Assembly: GCA_904063045.1 (NCBI GenBank)
Contig: CAJFCJ010000013.1
Span: 1,470,156-1,534,155, forward strand
Length of the DNA: 64,000 nt
Reading direction: 5' to 3'
DNA from: Dimorphilus gyrociliatus
Taxonomy: Eukaryota > Annelida > Polychaeta > Dinophilidae
The notes under the pieces are model-generated. The model searched no databases. It saw nothing but the letters and a program-made list of their open reading frames with translations, and was not told the origin of the DNA. Of the stretch, positions 22,991 through 35,700 are shown piece by piece (the first letter of the stretch is position 1; each line of letters begins with the position of its first letter). The position numbers and the translations under genes are program-made.

Positions 22991-23052
22991 TTACGAGTGA
23001 AAGTCTAGAACATGTTTTTATAAATATTCATGACTAGACTTTACACTCGTAA
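22991..23052. repeat. Imperfect foldback (18-19 bp arms), hairpin-precursor size
   Basis: The left arm TTACGAGTGAAAGTCTAG (22991-23008) pairs with the right arm CTAGACTTTACACTCGTAA (23034-23052) with one bulged A. The inner bases (GAACATG and CATGA) extend the pairing. The loop is about 14-25 nt. The total of about 62 nt is in the size range of a microRNA precursor or a small foldback element. Confidence 0.7.
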
Positions 23053-23937
23053 ATGGCGAAATATCAAAACGTTAGCAAACTGAAAATGTCAAATGGAGTC
23101 TTGATTTCGATCAGAAGAAAGTAAATATTTTTGGATAAAATAGACTGATTACTGTCAAAAGCTTTTAAATAATAAATGTAGTGATATACAAAAAATTTTT
23201 TATACTAATTACACTTGATTGAATTTTTTACGTCATTTTCTTTGAGGGGAAAAGAATTTTTTGTGTAAAAATAATAAAGGAAAAGAATGGCATTGGTTTT
23301 TTATATTAAATTTTTTTTTCTAGCTATTTTTAAAAACGTTTTCTCATTAATCGATTGTTTAGTTAAGGTGAGAAAGGAAGAGAAAAGAATTAGTAATGAT
23401 TTTTAGATATACAATATCTAACGATTTGATTACTGTGTTTATTCAGGATATTTTACCTTGATTTACTTGCTTAACCCCCCCCCCCCACCCTTTTTCCTAA
23501 AATCCTCCATTTTCTTCTGTGCCAAGTCTAATGTCATTTTTCAGGCATTAGCTCTTTTCTCTACTACGCCCTTCTGACTAGTACTAACAATTTTTTGAGT
23601 TTCTTAAGCACAATTCGAAGGGACTCACAATAGGCTTAAGAAATGTGATTAATAGAGTAGAAATTCGGCAAAAGACTATCTGATTCATCGATTCGTATTG
23701 TACGAAATTCCGTTTAAACATCTTGATACTAGTCATTCTAAACTGCTTAAAATTACTTTTGAATGATGGTTCTAATTGTAGGTTTTTGGTTTGGAAACTG
23801 TACCCTTAATCATATACCATAGCCTACATTCATTGTTACAAGGTTAAATCTGTCATGACTAACCTGTATTGTATATAATAAATCTGCTGTGTATGCTTTG
23901 TGATTCAAACTAGATTGGTGTAGCTTGATCTGTAAAG

Positions 23938-23939
<2 letters not shown>

Positions 23940-23980
<41 letters not shown>
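23940..23980. repeat. (TA)n microsatellite
   Basis: An uninterrupted TA run of about 40 bp in the gene-poor stretch. Confidence 0.95.
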
Positions 23981-26435
23981 TATTATATACAGTAAATGAA
24001 AAGAATGGATGTTCTTATGAAATTAATCATAGTATTTACTACTTGTGATATTGAGATAAACTATGCCTTTTTTTAGTACGATTTTTAAAGTCGTGATATA
24101 ACCAAACCAGAACAATAGTCATATTTAGGCCTACCTCTACAAACATCTATCTAATAGTCTCTTTTTGTATAATATTACTTAAAAGAATACGATAGTATTA
24201 AAAGTATTTTCGACCCAAATAGGAAAGAATTGAGATATGTGACAATTTTGTAACCCAAAGCGTGTTTATGTTTTCGTAAAGGATCGACTAAAATATTTCA
24301 GGTAAGGAAAGTTCAAACTGATGAAAAATAAACAATAAGTTATTTCCTCCTCACAGAGATATTTTCTCGTTTGGTATTTCAAAAACATACGCCAAAATTA
24401 TATATCTTTCTAGCAGAGCATATCTAAATTCGAAATTAATAAGAGATTTGTAGGACGATCAATCAGTATCATAGTCATGCTTTTCATGTTTCTCTTAAAA
24501 AAAGCTTTCAAATTTATCTTCTTTGTGCATGGAATAAAATAAGAAGAAAGGAAAGGAGAACTTATTAAATAATTGTAATATTTTACTCTTTTAAAAAGAT
24601 AGATAAACAATTCTTCAACCTGGAGAAAAAAAATGAAAAAGGTTATATTATAGAATTTTAGCAGATCCTTTAGGCTGTTTCCAGCATGTGCAGATTTAGT
24701 ATAGTACGTGTCTGGAAGAGCAGAATGTAAACCATATGCGTTGGAACATAATGTTAAAGATTTCTTTTCCAAAAAAAAAAGAAAAAAAAATCCGGAAGAC
24801 AGTGCAAATGATTTCGATAAACATAGAATTTGTTTTCTTTTTTTTGTTACATATATATATAATCTCAGAAGAAAACAATGAGGAAAGAAACAAAATACTT
24901 GTATATTTTCGCATCAACCTATTTTGACTTTTCAAAGTCATTGGATTAATTATTCCCTCTAAAAAGTTATATATTCTCTCTTGACATTTTCCGATAAATA
25001 TTTACATTAAATTGTATGGAAAATGAAGAAATATTTGATATTTTTTATTAGTTTTAACAATCGATCTTAATTTATAAATTTTAATAGCAGCGTCATCTAC
25101 CGTTTTAATTCTGAATGAAAATTGTTAATCAATTTTATCATTGTTTTTTTTTTTTGTAGGTTAATTCAAAATTAATACAATTATTTTCTTTTACTATTGA
25201 CGTTTACTTAGTTAGAGAGAGTTTTCTTTGTTTTTAGAGAATACTAAATACAAGAATGAATTAATTATGAATATTATTATAAACTAAACAATGTTTATAT
25301 ATTTTTTTAATGTAATATACGGTAAAAAAGGCGATATATTTATGTTATACTATAGCATATTTTGTATATATAGATATCTAAATATACTAGTTATTTGTGG
25401 AACTTTGAGAACCTTCAAAAAAGGGAGAATAAATTGGCAAGAGTGTCACTTTGAGTGTTTTGAACAAGTACACCTATTTTTAAATAAAATCTATAAGTTG
25501 CAAAGAAATTTCATTATTGAATTTTCTTAATAAACTCTCACTCTCTCTTTCTCTTGCCTTCTCTTTAGAGTGTGAAAACAAGTTGTAAAATAGATTTTTA
25601 TTGAAGGAAAAAAAAAGAGTTCCATCTATAAATTGTATATAGTTAATATATGTGTATACTCTTTTAAGACTTATCCTATTTCTAGTGCTATTGGACATTT
25701 CGACTTCTGTTTTTGTTACTTGTCTCGAGTCTTAGGATATCTGCTTTTTATCATTTAGAATTAAGAAATATTGGTCAGTTATATTATTATAAATGTTACT
25801 TTTCATTATATTCTTAACAACGAAACATCAATTCTAAGTTAAAAGAATATTTAACATCCTTAATTGCGTAGGTTTTGTTAAAGAATATGAAAATCGAATG
25901 CTAAGAGACAGGGATAGAATGAGGATAAAAGCGCGGGAAAAGTCGTTGAAAAAAGCGGGAAACTCTTATCATTAAATTGTTCACAGCTCTACATTAAAAT
26001 TGACCTAAAAGACTTTGAACTTTAGTGTTAATTTATTATTTTTTAGAGAGCTTAGAGGGGTTTAAAAAAAGCAAACATGATATTAAAAGAAATTAATAAA
26101 TAATGAATACACAAAAGTTAATAAGTAAAATTGTATTTATTTGTTTTTTCTCTCCCTTGTTTTATGTAAATAACATCCAAGTAATTAAAGTGTTGCAAAC
26201 AGTAGAGTGACAAAGACTTGAACTTTATCTTTAAGATACAAGAAATAAGAGATTTTTCGAGCTTCAAAAAGGCTGTTTGAAGATCTCAAGAGATTCGTAA
26301 GACTCTGAATCATGATAGACAACGTATCCTAAGTGAACACTAGAGGGATATTATGACGATTTCAAATAGAGATAATGATAAAGAAAAGAAGAGTGAACGA
26401 GTGAAAAAGATAGAATATATGTAAATAAAGAAGAA

Positions 26436-26488
26436 GAAGAAAAAGAGAGAGAGAGATAGGGAAAGAGCGAGAGAGAGAGAGAGAGCAA
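26436..26488. repeat. (GA)n-rich microsatellite
   Basis: An interrupted GA tract that follows a short GAA run. Confidence 0.9.
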
Positions 26489-28077
26489 GAGATAGAAATA
26501 GAAGTATTATAAAATTCCAGAGAAGTGAAATATGTTACTTGTTAATTCAAAGCGGTTATGGAGGGGGAATAGCTGAAAAAGAAATCTTAGAAATATTTAA
26601 AGTATATTTAAAAGATTTTCAATAAGGTTTTTCTTCATTTTATATCTGAAAAGTAGCTAGTTTTATGTAACAAATAAATTGATATTCGTATCTTAAAAGA
26701 GTACTGAAATTAATTATAAAGATAAGGACTTTTTAATTATCGTGTATTAAGCTATAAGTATATTAGTATTTGTTATATGATTAAGGCTTTTAGTTTTTTA
26801 TTTATATCTCCTACTCTTATTGATCAAAACTAAGCTCTTTTCATGCATGTTTATTTGTGTATATATTTAACGGATATGTTATATATTTTCAAGGTCTTTT
26901 GACCTATTTTCGCTGTAGCTTTAACCTCTCCTCCAATCTAGCTTTTAACTTGTACCGATTCCTCATTCTCATCTGTCTCCCACCGTTAACATTCCTCCCA
27001 GGTATATTAATAGTAAATGCATTAAATGCAGATATTGGGTGTATCATTAGAAAATCTATTGGTAGATAAAATGGTCTATTGTGTCAAGATTAATGATAAA
27101 CATTTCGAAAAATTAAAGATTAGTAAGGAAATAGCACCATTTTTCACACACTTAATCTCTGATTATTTCTATTTAAGATTAATAGGAAATGAAAGAGTAT
27201 ATGAAAATAAGCGAGAAAGAATTAAATGGAATAGAAAAGGTAAAGAAAAATTCATGGCAAGCTATGTTATGAATTTTCTCGGTCAGCTTCAATTTAAATT
27301 TTTAACTTGAAAGCGTCTTTCTTCTTTAATTATATCAACTTATATTCGGATAAAAGAAAGAAAGACCTTGTATATACACATACACAAGCACACACACACT
27401 CTCTCTTTTTCATTCTCGTTAATCCCTCTTCAAATTATTCTCAGTTAAAAGCAAGAGAGAATGATACAATAGACAATAAATAAAAAGGCAGGAAAAGTTC
27501 AAGTGTTTATAAGTCCTTTGATCTTAAGCTTCGAGGGGGTTGGTAGTAAAATTATAGAGACAGATACTATGAATGGAGGGAGAAGGAGAAGAAGAAGAAG
27601 ACAGGAAAAGAAAGAGTGAGAGAAAGAGAGAGTCAATATGCGTGTATGATACATACCGTGTATATGTACAGAACATGGGAAAAGATATATTTTAGTTTCT
27701 CCCCGGTAAACACTAACAGCTATAGGCTAAGATCTGTTTACAATTTGACTACTCTAGCCAAAGGATATTAGAAAAAGTGAATGCGTTATATCTCTTTTTT
27801 GTCTCTTATCTCTACATTAGATTGCCATAAGACAGTTTTTATCCGAAAGGGAAATAAAGAAAATCAATAAAATAATAAAAAGAGGTGTAATATTAAAAAG
27901 TTATGAAGAACGTAGCAAAGAGTAAAGACTTTAGGCGTAATTGTTTTTAATTCAAAAAATATAAATAGTCTTAATCCTCCCCTATTAGACTATTTTGAAA
28001 GATTCAAGCGCGGGCAATATTGAATAGCTCTCTTAATATTGATTATCCAAATTGTCATGCATATATAAATACAGCAC

Positions 28078-28078
28078 A

Positions 28079-28112
<34 letters not shown>
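28078..28112. repeat. (TA)n followed by (TG)n
   Basis: A compound dinucleotide repeat in the gene-poor stretch. Confidence 0.9.
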
Positions 28113-28113
<1 letters not shown>

Positions 28114-28368
28114 AAAAGAAAGAGAAACTCTAAATGATCTTCCCTTTTTACTTGAAAAAAATAGAAAAGTTTTGCTTGCAGAAGGAAAAAAGTTTTGTTC
28201 TTTTACAAACAGTTTTCACCGCCATCTACCGTTTGAATTGTAGATTTAATAAGTCAGTTGGTTGATTGTCCATTAGTTGCGGTAAACAACGGGAGATTTT
28301 TATATACAATGTAAAAGAAAGGGGAAAATGAAAAACGATAAATATTCACTATTTACGTGTAAATTGAT

Positions 28369-28372
<4 letters not shown>

Positions 28373-28402
<30 letters not shown>
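28373..28402. repeat. (GA)n microsatellite
   Basis: A run of about 28 bp of alternating G and A. Confidence 0.92.
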
Positions 28403-28404
<2 letters not shown>

Positions 28405-28815
28405 AAGTAAGAAAGAGTAAGACAAAAAGAAAATGTTATTTAACTTTTAACAGTTTAAAACGTTTAAATAATAGACTCTTTAGCCTCCTTAACCCTGCAG
28501 ATCTGAACAATTTCGAGGAGCAATAATTAGATAAAAGAGGCTTGTTCAAAAGCGGTAATCGATTAAATACAACAAGCGAATTGGGCAGCGCAATTGATTT
28601 CTAAAGTAGATCTCGAAGCGTTTTTTCTATGTCAATAAGTCTTTCTTTTGTAAAGGGGAGTTAGCTTTGGGCAATGTTGTCTAAATGTTCTTTTTTTTCT
28701 CTTGTATAGTTTTCCATTAAAAGGGTTAGGTAAATCAATATCAGTGAACTGCAATCATTTTTTATCACGTTTATATGTGTCAATATACAACGTCTTGAAT
28801 AATTAAAATAAAAAA

Positions 28816-28847
<32 letters not shown>

Positions 28848-29210
28848 GTGCTGTTATATTTATTAGATAATTCTTTTTACAAGTTTCTTGCTCATTTATC
28901 ACGTATTATCTTGAATAATTAACTACAAGGCTCAATTAATATATTTGATACTATATTTGTTTTATTTTAATTATATCTAATAACAATTTATTGAATACTA
29001 TACATTTATGAATTATAGTTTGTTAATAAATAATGAATTCTTTTATATAGAAATTTATATTAATAATAAAAAATCTACTGTAAGATTTCTTCTCTTTTTA
29101 ACATATTTTTTCTTTTTGTTTTTCTACTATTACAACTTTTTTTGTAATAGCATCTATTTTTAATCAAGTATATAAATATATCGATAAATTGTTCAATAAT
29201 TGACAGTTTT

Positions 29211-29216
29211 CTCTAT

Positions 29217-29259
<43 letters not shown>

Positions 29260-29310
29260 TTTCTCTCTTCCCCCCTCCCCTCCCCTCCTCTCTCTCTCTC
29301 TCTCTCTCAT
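29211..29310. repeat. CT-rich low-complexity tract
   Basis: About 100 bp of (CT)n interrupted by a C-rich block. It generates a spurious Ser/Leu-rich open frame on the + strand. Confidence 0.95.
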
Positions 29311-30401
29311 TCTCTTACACTTTTCCCGACCTCTTTCTACATTTTTTTTCTATTCTCAACAATTAAACTCATTAATGAGAATATACAGTTTATAAATACA
29401 AACAGTATATAAAAGATTTAATCGTGTAATTTTTGTTATTAATTATCGTTAGGAAGCTAAAAATAATATCAATTAATATAAGAAATTTTATAGTTTATTA
29501 TCATAATTTGAAATCGTTTACGGGAAAAGAAAATTAAACTTGTTATGGCGTGAATAAAACTGTCTTTATAGCGAAAAATGGTAATATTTTGTCAATATTT
29601 TATATGGAAGACTTAAATCTGTTAAAGATTTATTATCGAATTAGTTTGTTACATCTCTTACGATTTTTTTTCCTTTTCTACATTTTATTATTATTTTTGT
29701 TGTTGACTGTTTTAACCTTGAGAGATTTCTTTCTACTTTTGTCCTATCTTTCTTACATTCTTCGTATCTCGTCCCCCACACTGTCCCCCTTCACGCTGTC
29801 TTATTCTAATAAATTGAAAAGAGCCCTTTAAAGCATATTGCGATAGAAAATAGGATTTTCTTTATTTAAGAGAATTACTTTTCATGCACAAAAAGTGCTT
29901 GTTTGAATGATATTTTTGAAAATCATTTATTAATAGCGATACATTAACAACTTGAGCGTAAATTTCCAGTTTTTAGCTAATACACGTAATTTCTTATGCA
30001 TTATAGGATTATCTTTTTTCTCTCTCTCTCTCTCCCACCTTTTTTCATTTATTCTTTTTTATCTTTATATACACACATCAATACGAAATATATATGTATA
30101 TTGAGGTAAATAATTGTTAATTTTTGTATTTAAACATAGAGACGATTGCATTCCTTTCATCCTTTTTAGATTTTCATTAATCGCAAAAAAAAAGAAAAGA
30201 GAAAATCCATTTTTATAAAAATGTTCCTGTCTGTATGTTTCTTTCTTTTTTGAACAAAATAAATCCTTATTTATTTAGCTTGCGAAGTTATATCGTTTTG
30301 AATATTCATCATCTTTAATGATGTATACAATTCGTTTATTAATGATAGCTCTTTTTTTTTATATGCAGGATGCGTACGAAAGCTAATGATCAAGTTATTT
30401 G

Positions 30402-30420
30402 TTGCTATGGGTAATGAAAG
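30402..30420. promoter_or_regulatory. X-box-like RFX motif
   Basis: GTTGCTATGGGTAATG near 30403-30418 resembles the RFX X-box (GTTGCCATGGCAAC). It lies just beyond the 3' end of ANKUB1. The match is imperfect. Confidence 0.25.
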
Positions 30421-30451
30421 AAGATAGTGTATTCATTTTCCTTGTTGAAAA

Positions 30452-32739
30452 TCACGCTGTTCTAGCTTGTAGTGTATTGGATCTTGAACTTTTTTCGCTC
30501 TCCTCAAAGGAAAACATATAAGGTTTTTTATCAAGTATCTTTCTTACCCCTGTTCTAGCGATATTCAACGCCAGTCTTATTTGTTGTAACCAAGGTTTTT
30601 CGAATGTCGTTGCCACAGATAAACATTTGATTGCATTCTCACGGGCTTTCATACCTCTTTCAAAATCGAACTCTTCCATAGTCTTCCTTAAATCTGCTGG
30701 TAAAGGCTTTACTGGTCGTCTCTTTATAGGTGCTAACTGACTCGGTTTTTTTCTCAATTGAAAGCTGGATTTTTTATCGCTACGCTCAGTTTCCGGATTA
30801 GAACGCGTGCCAACACTTTCAGCTCCAGTTTGTAAAAGGAATGATCTTCTACTAGGATCAAATGGTTTCTTTTTCATATTTTCCTTTATAGGAGGCAATT
30901 TAAGTGATTCACTTTCTTTATCTTCCTATTATTGGAGAATAATAAAACAAGTAATTAATAAACATTTGTTGCTATATTCTTCAAATTGTTTTATTGATTG
31001 TTTTCCGACCAAATTGTCAGATTAAAATAGTATTTAATCAACTTTGGTAAGGATTATTTGATGAATGTCTGGCTTAATGATTAAAATTTTTATTTATAGA
31101 TATATATATATACATTCATTTTTAACATTATATCTTTCCCCTTAATAATTGAAAGGGTATGTGTGTGTGTGTGTGTATGTGAGAGAGAGAGAGAGAAAGA
31201 AAATAGGATTCTCTCCTAGGATGCTCAAACAGGGAATTAAGGGGAAAGGAAAAATAGATAAAAAAAATATAATTCTTACATGATTCGAATCCTCTGAAGT
31301 ACTCTTTTTTAAATTATTTGCTTTCGAAACCAATTTACCCCATTTCCCTAATTTAGGTCCAGATCTCATAAGTGCAACTGAACTTAGCGATTTAAAGTAG
31401 ATCTCCGGGTCCATTTGACCCGATGGTGGATCAATACCATAAAGTCTTTTCTTTCTTTTCTCCGATTCTTCCTCTTCTATTTTAAGTAAATTTAATGGTT
31501 TTGTTGATAATTTTGACTGCCCGAAGCCGTCTAGTTGCAATCCATGACCAACTAGAGCTCCTTGGGCTAAATGCCTTTTATAGTTTTTAATAGATGACTT
31601 ATAATGACCGTGTATAACTAATGTTTTTGTTTTGGCATGTTCACACCATTTTTTCATTTTCGTATAAATAGATAATGGTAGTGATGCTTTTTTCGTATAT
31701 TGAATCTTACTCCATTGCTTGGTCAATAGGAATGATGCACAGTGTCTTTGTTTCATTCTTAACGAGATATTTAGTGCCGTTAGTCCGTTACCGTCTTTCG
31801 CTAAAACGGATGTGACGCTATGATGAACGAACGATCTGAGCACATTTAACTGTCCGCTTTCGGCCGATTCATGAATTGCCGCCTTAAACGTATCGATGTG
31901 TGATTCTTCACCTTTACACCATTGTCTTAGAGGGTGTTCTCCTATAGCTTCATCGGGTCTTACTCCGTGTCTTAAGAGGTTAACGGCTAATTCAACGTGA
32001 CCGTAATGCGCTGCTATATATAAAGCGACCTTCATTTGAAATCTGGAAATGACATCGTCTTTGAAGAGACTCTCCATGAGATCTGAAGTAAACCCGGTAA
32101 TAGCGGCATTTAACATATCAGACCATCCATCCCATACTTCAAGTACAATTCTATCGCCTACCCCTATTCCATAAGAGTCAATAAATTGGCAATCATACAT
32201 TTCAGTTCCTTCCACAGTTGTTAAACGGAAGACACTAACAGGAAGTCCACTTTTACGTGATACAATAGATCTCAATTGATGAACTTTTAAGTCCTGGGCG
32301 TTAAATTTATCCATAATTTCCAGAGTATCTCCATTATAAGGGGAATGTACAAATAAAGTAGGCTCAATTTGCTCTCTTACAACAGCTCTTTTAAGTTTTT
32401 ATTTAAAGTAATACAAAAAAAAACCGATGCTATTAAATCTTTGATAACAAAAATTAACACCAAATTATTAATTAATTAATTAATTAATTATTATTATTAT
32501 ATCTTTAGGCTTTGTTTTTTTAAATATTACTTTAAACTGCATCCTGGAACTAAGCCCAAATCTGAGATAAGCCATGTACTCTTTAGCTCTCCACCGTAGA
32601 ATCTTAAAGTCAGTATACTTGAACCGTCTGGTCCTATATTAAAAATATCTCGAACTTTTTCACGTATTTCTTCAACTGTATCCGATTCTTGAACCTCCAA
32701 GGAGACTCTCTCCGTATTATAGGCCACAAATACTCTCAT
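30452..32739 (-). CDS. ANKUB1: ANKUB1: ubiquitin-like and ankyrin repeat protein
   Basis: Three exons (32531-32739, 31280-32387, 30452-30925) join in phase to give 596 residues. Residues 1-70 are a ubiquitin-like fold (MRVFVAYNTERVSLEV, VEEIREKVRDIFNI, ELKSTWLISDLGLVPG). A second beta-grasp-like part follows (TLEIMDKFNAQ, GLPVSVFRLTTVEGTEMYDC), then VLEVWDGW. Ankyrin repeats lie at about 185-310 (VALYIAAHYGHVELAVNLLR, AAIHESAESGQLNVLRSF, GLTALNISLRMKQRHCASFL). The C-terminal third is basic and contains ENAIKCLSVATTFEKPWLQQ, whose first part matches my memory of the ANKUB1 tail. Domain order and several segments match vertebrate ANKUB1 closely. The molecular role is poorly defined; I am not aware of an enzymatic activity. 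The second intron contains a GT/GA microsatellite (31157-31200). The exon 2 donor (CAT|GTAAGA) is good. Confidence 0.92.
32464..32499. repeat. (ATTA)n repeat in ANKUB1 intron 1
   Basis: About nine tandem ATTA or ATT units inside the first intron of ANKUB1. Confidence 0.9.
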
Positions 32740-35700
32740 ATTATCGTTAAAATAGCCAAATGCATAAATATATTTTATTATTAAATTCTTCTCTCCTCTC
32801 TTCTCACTGTCTCATTCTCCTTTTACTTTTCTCACTTTTTCTCCTCTGCCTTCCGTTTTCCTCTCAAGCCGCTCAATAAAATAAAAAAAAATAACAGCTC
32901 CGTATACGGCGACTAAGCCGCACCTATCGTATTAAGCCTAGATAATGCTCTAATAGATACTGTCAGACTTCTTTTTTTTGACTAACGGTCACCAATTCAT
33001 TTCTGCTAAGCCAAAATCAATAGATACAGAACATTTTCACAAAAAATGCGCTCTTCTCTTATTTCTAATTTTTATTACAGACTTTTTTTTTTTAGTTAAA
33101 AGATTATTTCATTTTATGAGGAGAATTACAAACAATAATCCATAAGTATAATCTGTACATACTTTAGATTAGGCCTACTAAATAGCTTTGCCTTCCTATT
33201 CATCATTCTCCTATTACAAAATACATATATGCTAATCTTTACAGTTGACTACGTGAAGGCTACTGTCGTGAGGTGGATTAGAAATTGTTTATAGTTACGT
33301 GGCGACATCTTTAGGCTGATGAATTAAATGATACTATTTTAATCGGGATATGCTATATAATTTATAGATAAGTAAGAAAGTAACGAGGGGAAAATTGTTA
33401 AGGGAAATAGAGAGGAGCAGAAAGAGAGAGAGAGAAGTAGAAGAAGGAAGGAGTATATGACAGACAAACAAAAAATAATTAATTATATGATAGATATAAC
33501 CCTAATGGTATAAATGTTCAAAGGAGTAGAAGAGAAAACCTGAATAGTTTTCATTGTATGATTTTCATTAAAATACAAGAAGAGGATGAATAACAGTAAT
33601 AACCTTGTAATAATAGAAATCATTGTGAAGTATTAACAACAAGAAGTATCTCAAGTGTACAACTTGGCCATGTTTCAAGATTTTTCTCTTTTTTACCTTT
33701 CCACCTTCAATGTTCCTTTTCCCTTTCCTCCCTTCCCGTCTCTCTCTCTCTCTCTCTCTCTCTCAGAAATAATAATTTTCATTTTTTTTGTAATGTATTT
33801 GATAGAAGTATGAACGCCAATGTACAGTATATATAATTTCAGTGCATAAAAAGAATGGAATTCTGATATATATGATAAGTTATCAAGTCAATGTGAGAAA
33901 CTAAGTATACAACATTATGTATACAGTATTAGTCCTCTGATTCTTCAATAAATATTGACAGGATAAATGTCGGTTCATCCCATTATTATAAACCGCCTTT
34001 CCCCCCTTTTTTTAACTCTTCTTATATATATATATATATGTATATATATGTCTATGTATTTGTATGTATATACTACATGTATTATACTTAACGTTATTAA
34101 GCAATGGGTCAGTTAATCAATAAAATTAACAAACATTCAGTCCAAAATATTAAATCTGGCTTATTGGCTAATCTGAAAGAGAAACATTACATTCTGTTAT
34201 TTTACGAATAGTATTGGAAGATTCTATATAAAATATTAAATATATACAGATATTATATAGCATAATCTATGTATTAGATTGATTATTGCTCATCTTACTT
34301 ACAGCCCATTCCTTAATTTCGTCCATGAGGTAGATAATTAAAACTGTTGAAAACAAAAAGAAAAAATATACTTTTGTTAATTTCCATCAATTCTTTTATT
34401 TTGTTTCTACCCCAAGAATACATCTTTTAAAAAGCATCTTCTCTACGTTGAGTATTATCATATCTTGTAACAAATCGATTACTATTTACCTTAGTGAAGC
34501 TTTACCTTAAGTAATCTTTTATATGTCTTCACTTCATATAGGATTATGAAAAAGAAAGAAAATAATTTATACAATTCGTCAAAATGTAATACAAATTTTA
34601 ATAAAATATCTCTAGTATCTTAAAAAAAACGTAGAAATTAATCTGCTATTTTTTATTATGATGGGGGATGAAGGTCAAAATGGAAACGTTTCTTTAGAGA
34701 CAATTTACAATATTTCCTCACTATTTACAAACATTTCCGAGTCAAACTACTTTATATAAAGTATATATATAAAAATTTATATACACTATATATGTAACAA
34801 TCAACTGTAATTCAGTATGTACTGCCTTTTTAAATTTATCAGAATAAAAGATAAATTCCAATGCTCTTTGTTCACTAAATAAGGATTAAATTGAAGACAG
34901 ATGCTGTTTATTACTCAAGAGAAGGAAACAATCATTTCTACAAGAGAAAAAATTTCTAGGAATCACTTTTTTTTATATAGGAAATGACAACTCTTCCTTG
35001 TCTTATATCTGTCTCTATTGCACTCTAAATAATTGAAAATTTGTTTTTTCTGTTTCTTTAAAAGTAAGAGAATGTAAAATCGCATCGCCTTGCTATCTTT
35101 TATTTACAGTTTAAGAGTATTGTATGACAGAAAAAGTGACTAGGGTATTTCTTAAATGACAATAAAATGGATAAAAGAAAGGAGAGTGAGTAAATGAGTG
35201 AGGGAAAAAAAAGAAGAATAGAGAGTAAAACAAATCAAGAGTCCAAGGCCTAAGAACAAAACATATAGGATTTACATCTTTGAACTACTTGAGGAATGTT
35301 GTGGCATGGAAATGCATACGGATTCTAGTTTATTCTATTCTTTTCTTTCACCTATTTTCTTTCTTTTGTCATTTTGCCTTGTCACCTTTCTCTCACTCTC
35401 TTCTTTATTTTTATTCTTATTCTTATATATTTATATACAGTATATACAATATGTATAATTCTAATAAGGTGACGGTAATACTTTGACAATAAAGCGTCTT
35501 AAATTTGACATTTCAAATTACTGAAGCTAGTTACGTGTTACTTTTAAACTGAGTAACTGTCATAATAAGACAATAATACAAGTGGTTATCTAAAAAAATG
35601 ATGGAAATAGAGGAAAATATGCATATTCATAGGTTCATTAATTTAATATAAATGACGTATTAATATCTTGTTAATTTAGGATTCTCAACACAAAGCTACT

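Larger units (their letters stand above)
22561..30451. other. Gene-poor stretch of about 8 kb
   Basis: No coding exon could be supported on either strand. Open frames here (for example 24410-24772 minus, 26857-27310 plus, 29200-29412 plus) are AT-driven or come from CT repeats. The stretch holds a C12 run (23475-23486), several microsatellites, a foldback hairpin at 22991-23052, paired E2F-like motifs near 25931-25963 and TAGATGNCG motifs near 25091 and 28222. It could be regulatory sequence, an unseen long non-coding transcript or a large intron of an unseen gene. Confidence 0.5.

Noticed and set aside
24410-24941. Overlapping open frames on both strands
   Set aside because: Poly-A/T-driven Lys and Phe runs; three frames overlap with none favoured.
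26857-27310. Two overlapping plus-strand open frames (70 and 94 codons)
   Set aside because: They were considered as a small gene, but there is no recognisable domain, no promoter motif and typical AT-biased composition. They could be revisited if RNA is found.
29200-29412. Ser/Leu-rich open frame
   Set aside because: It is produced by a CT microsatellite.
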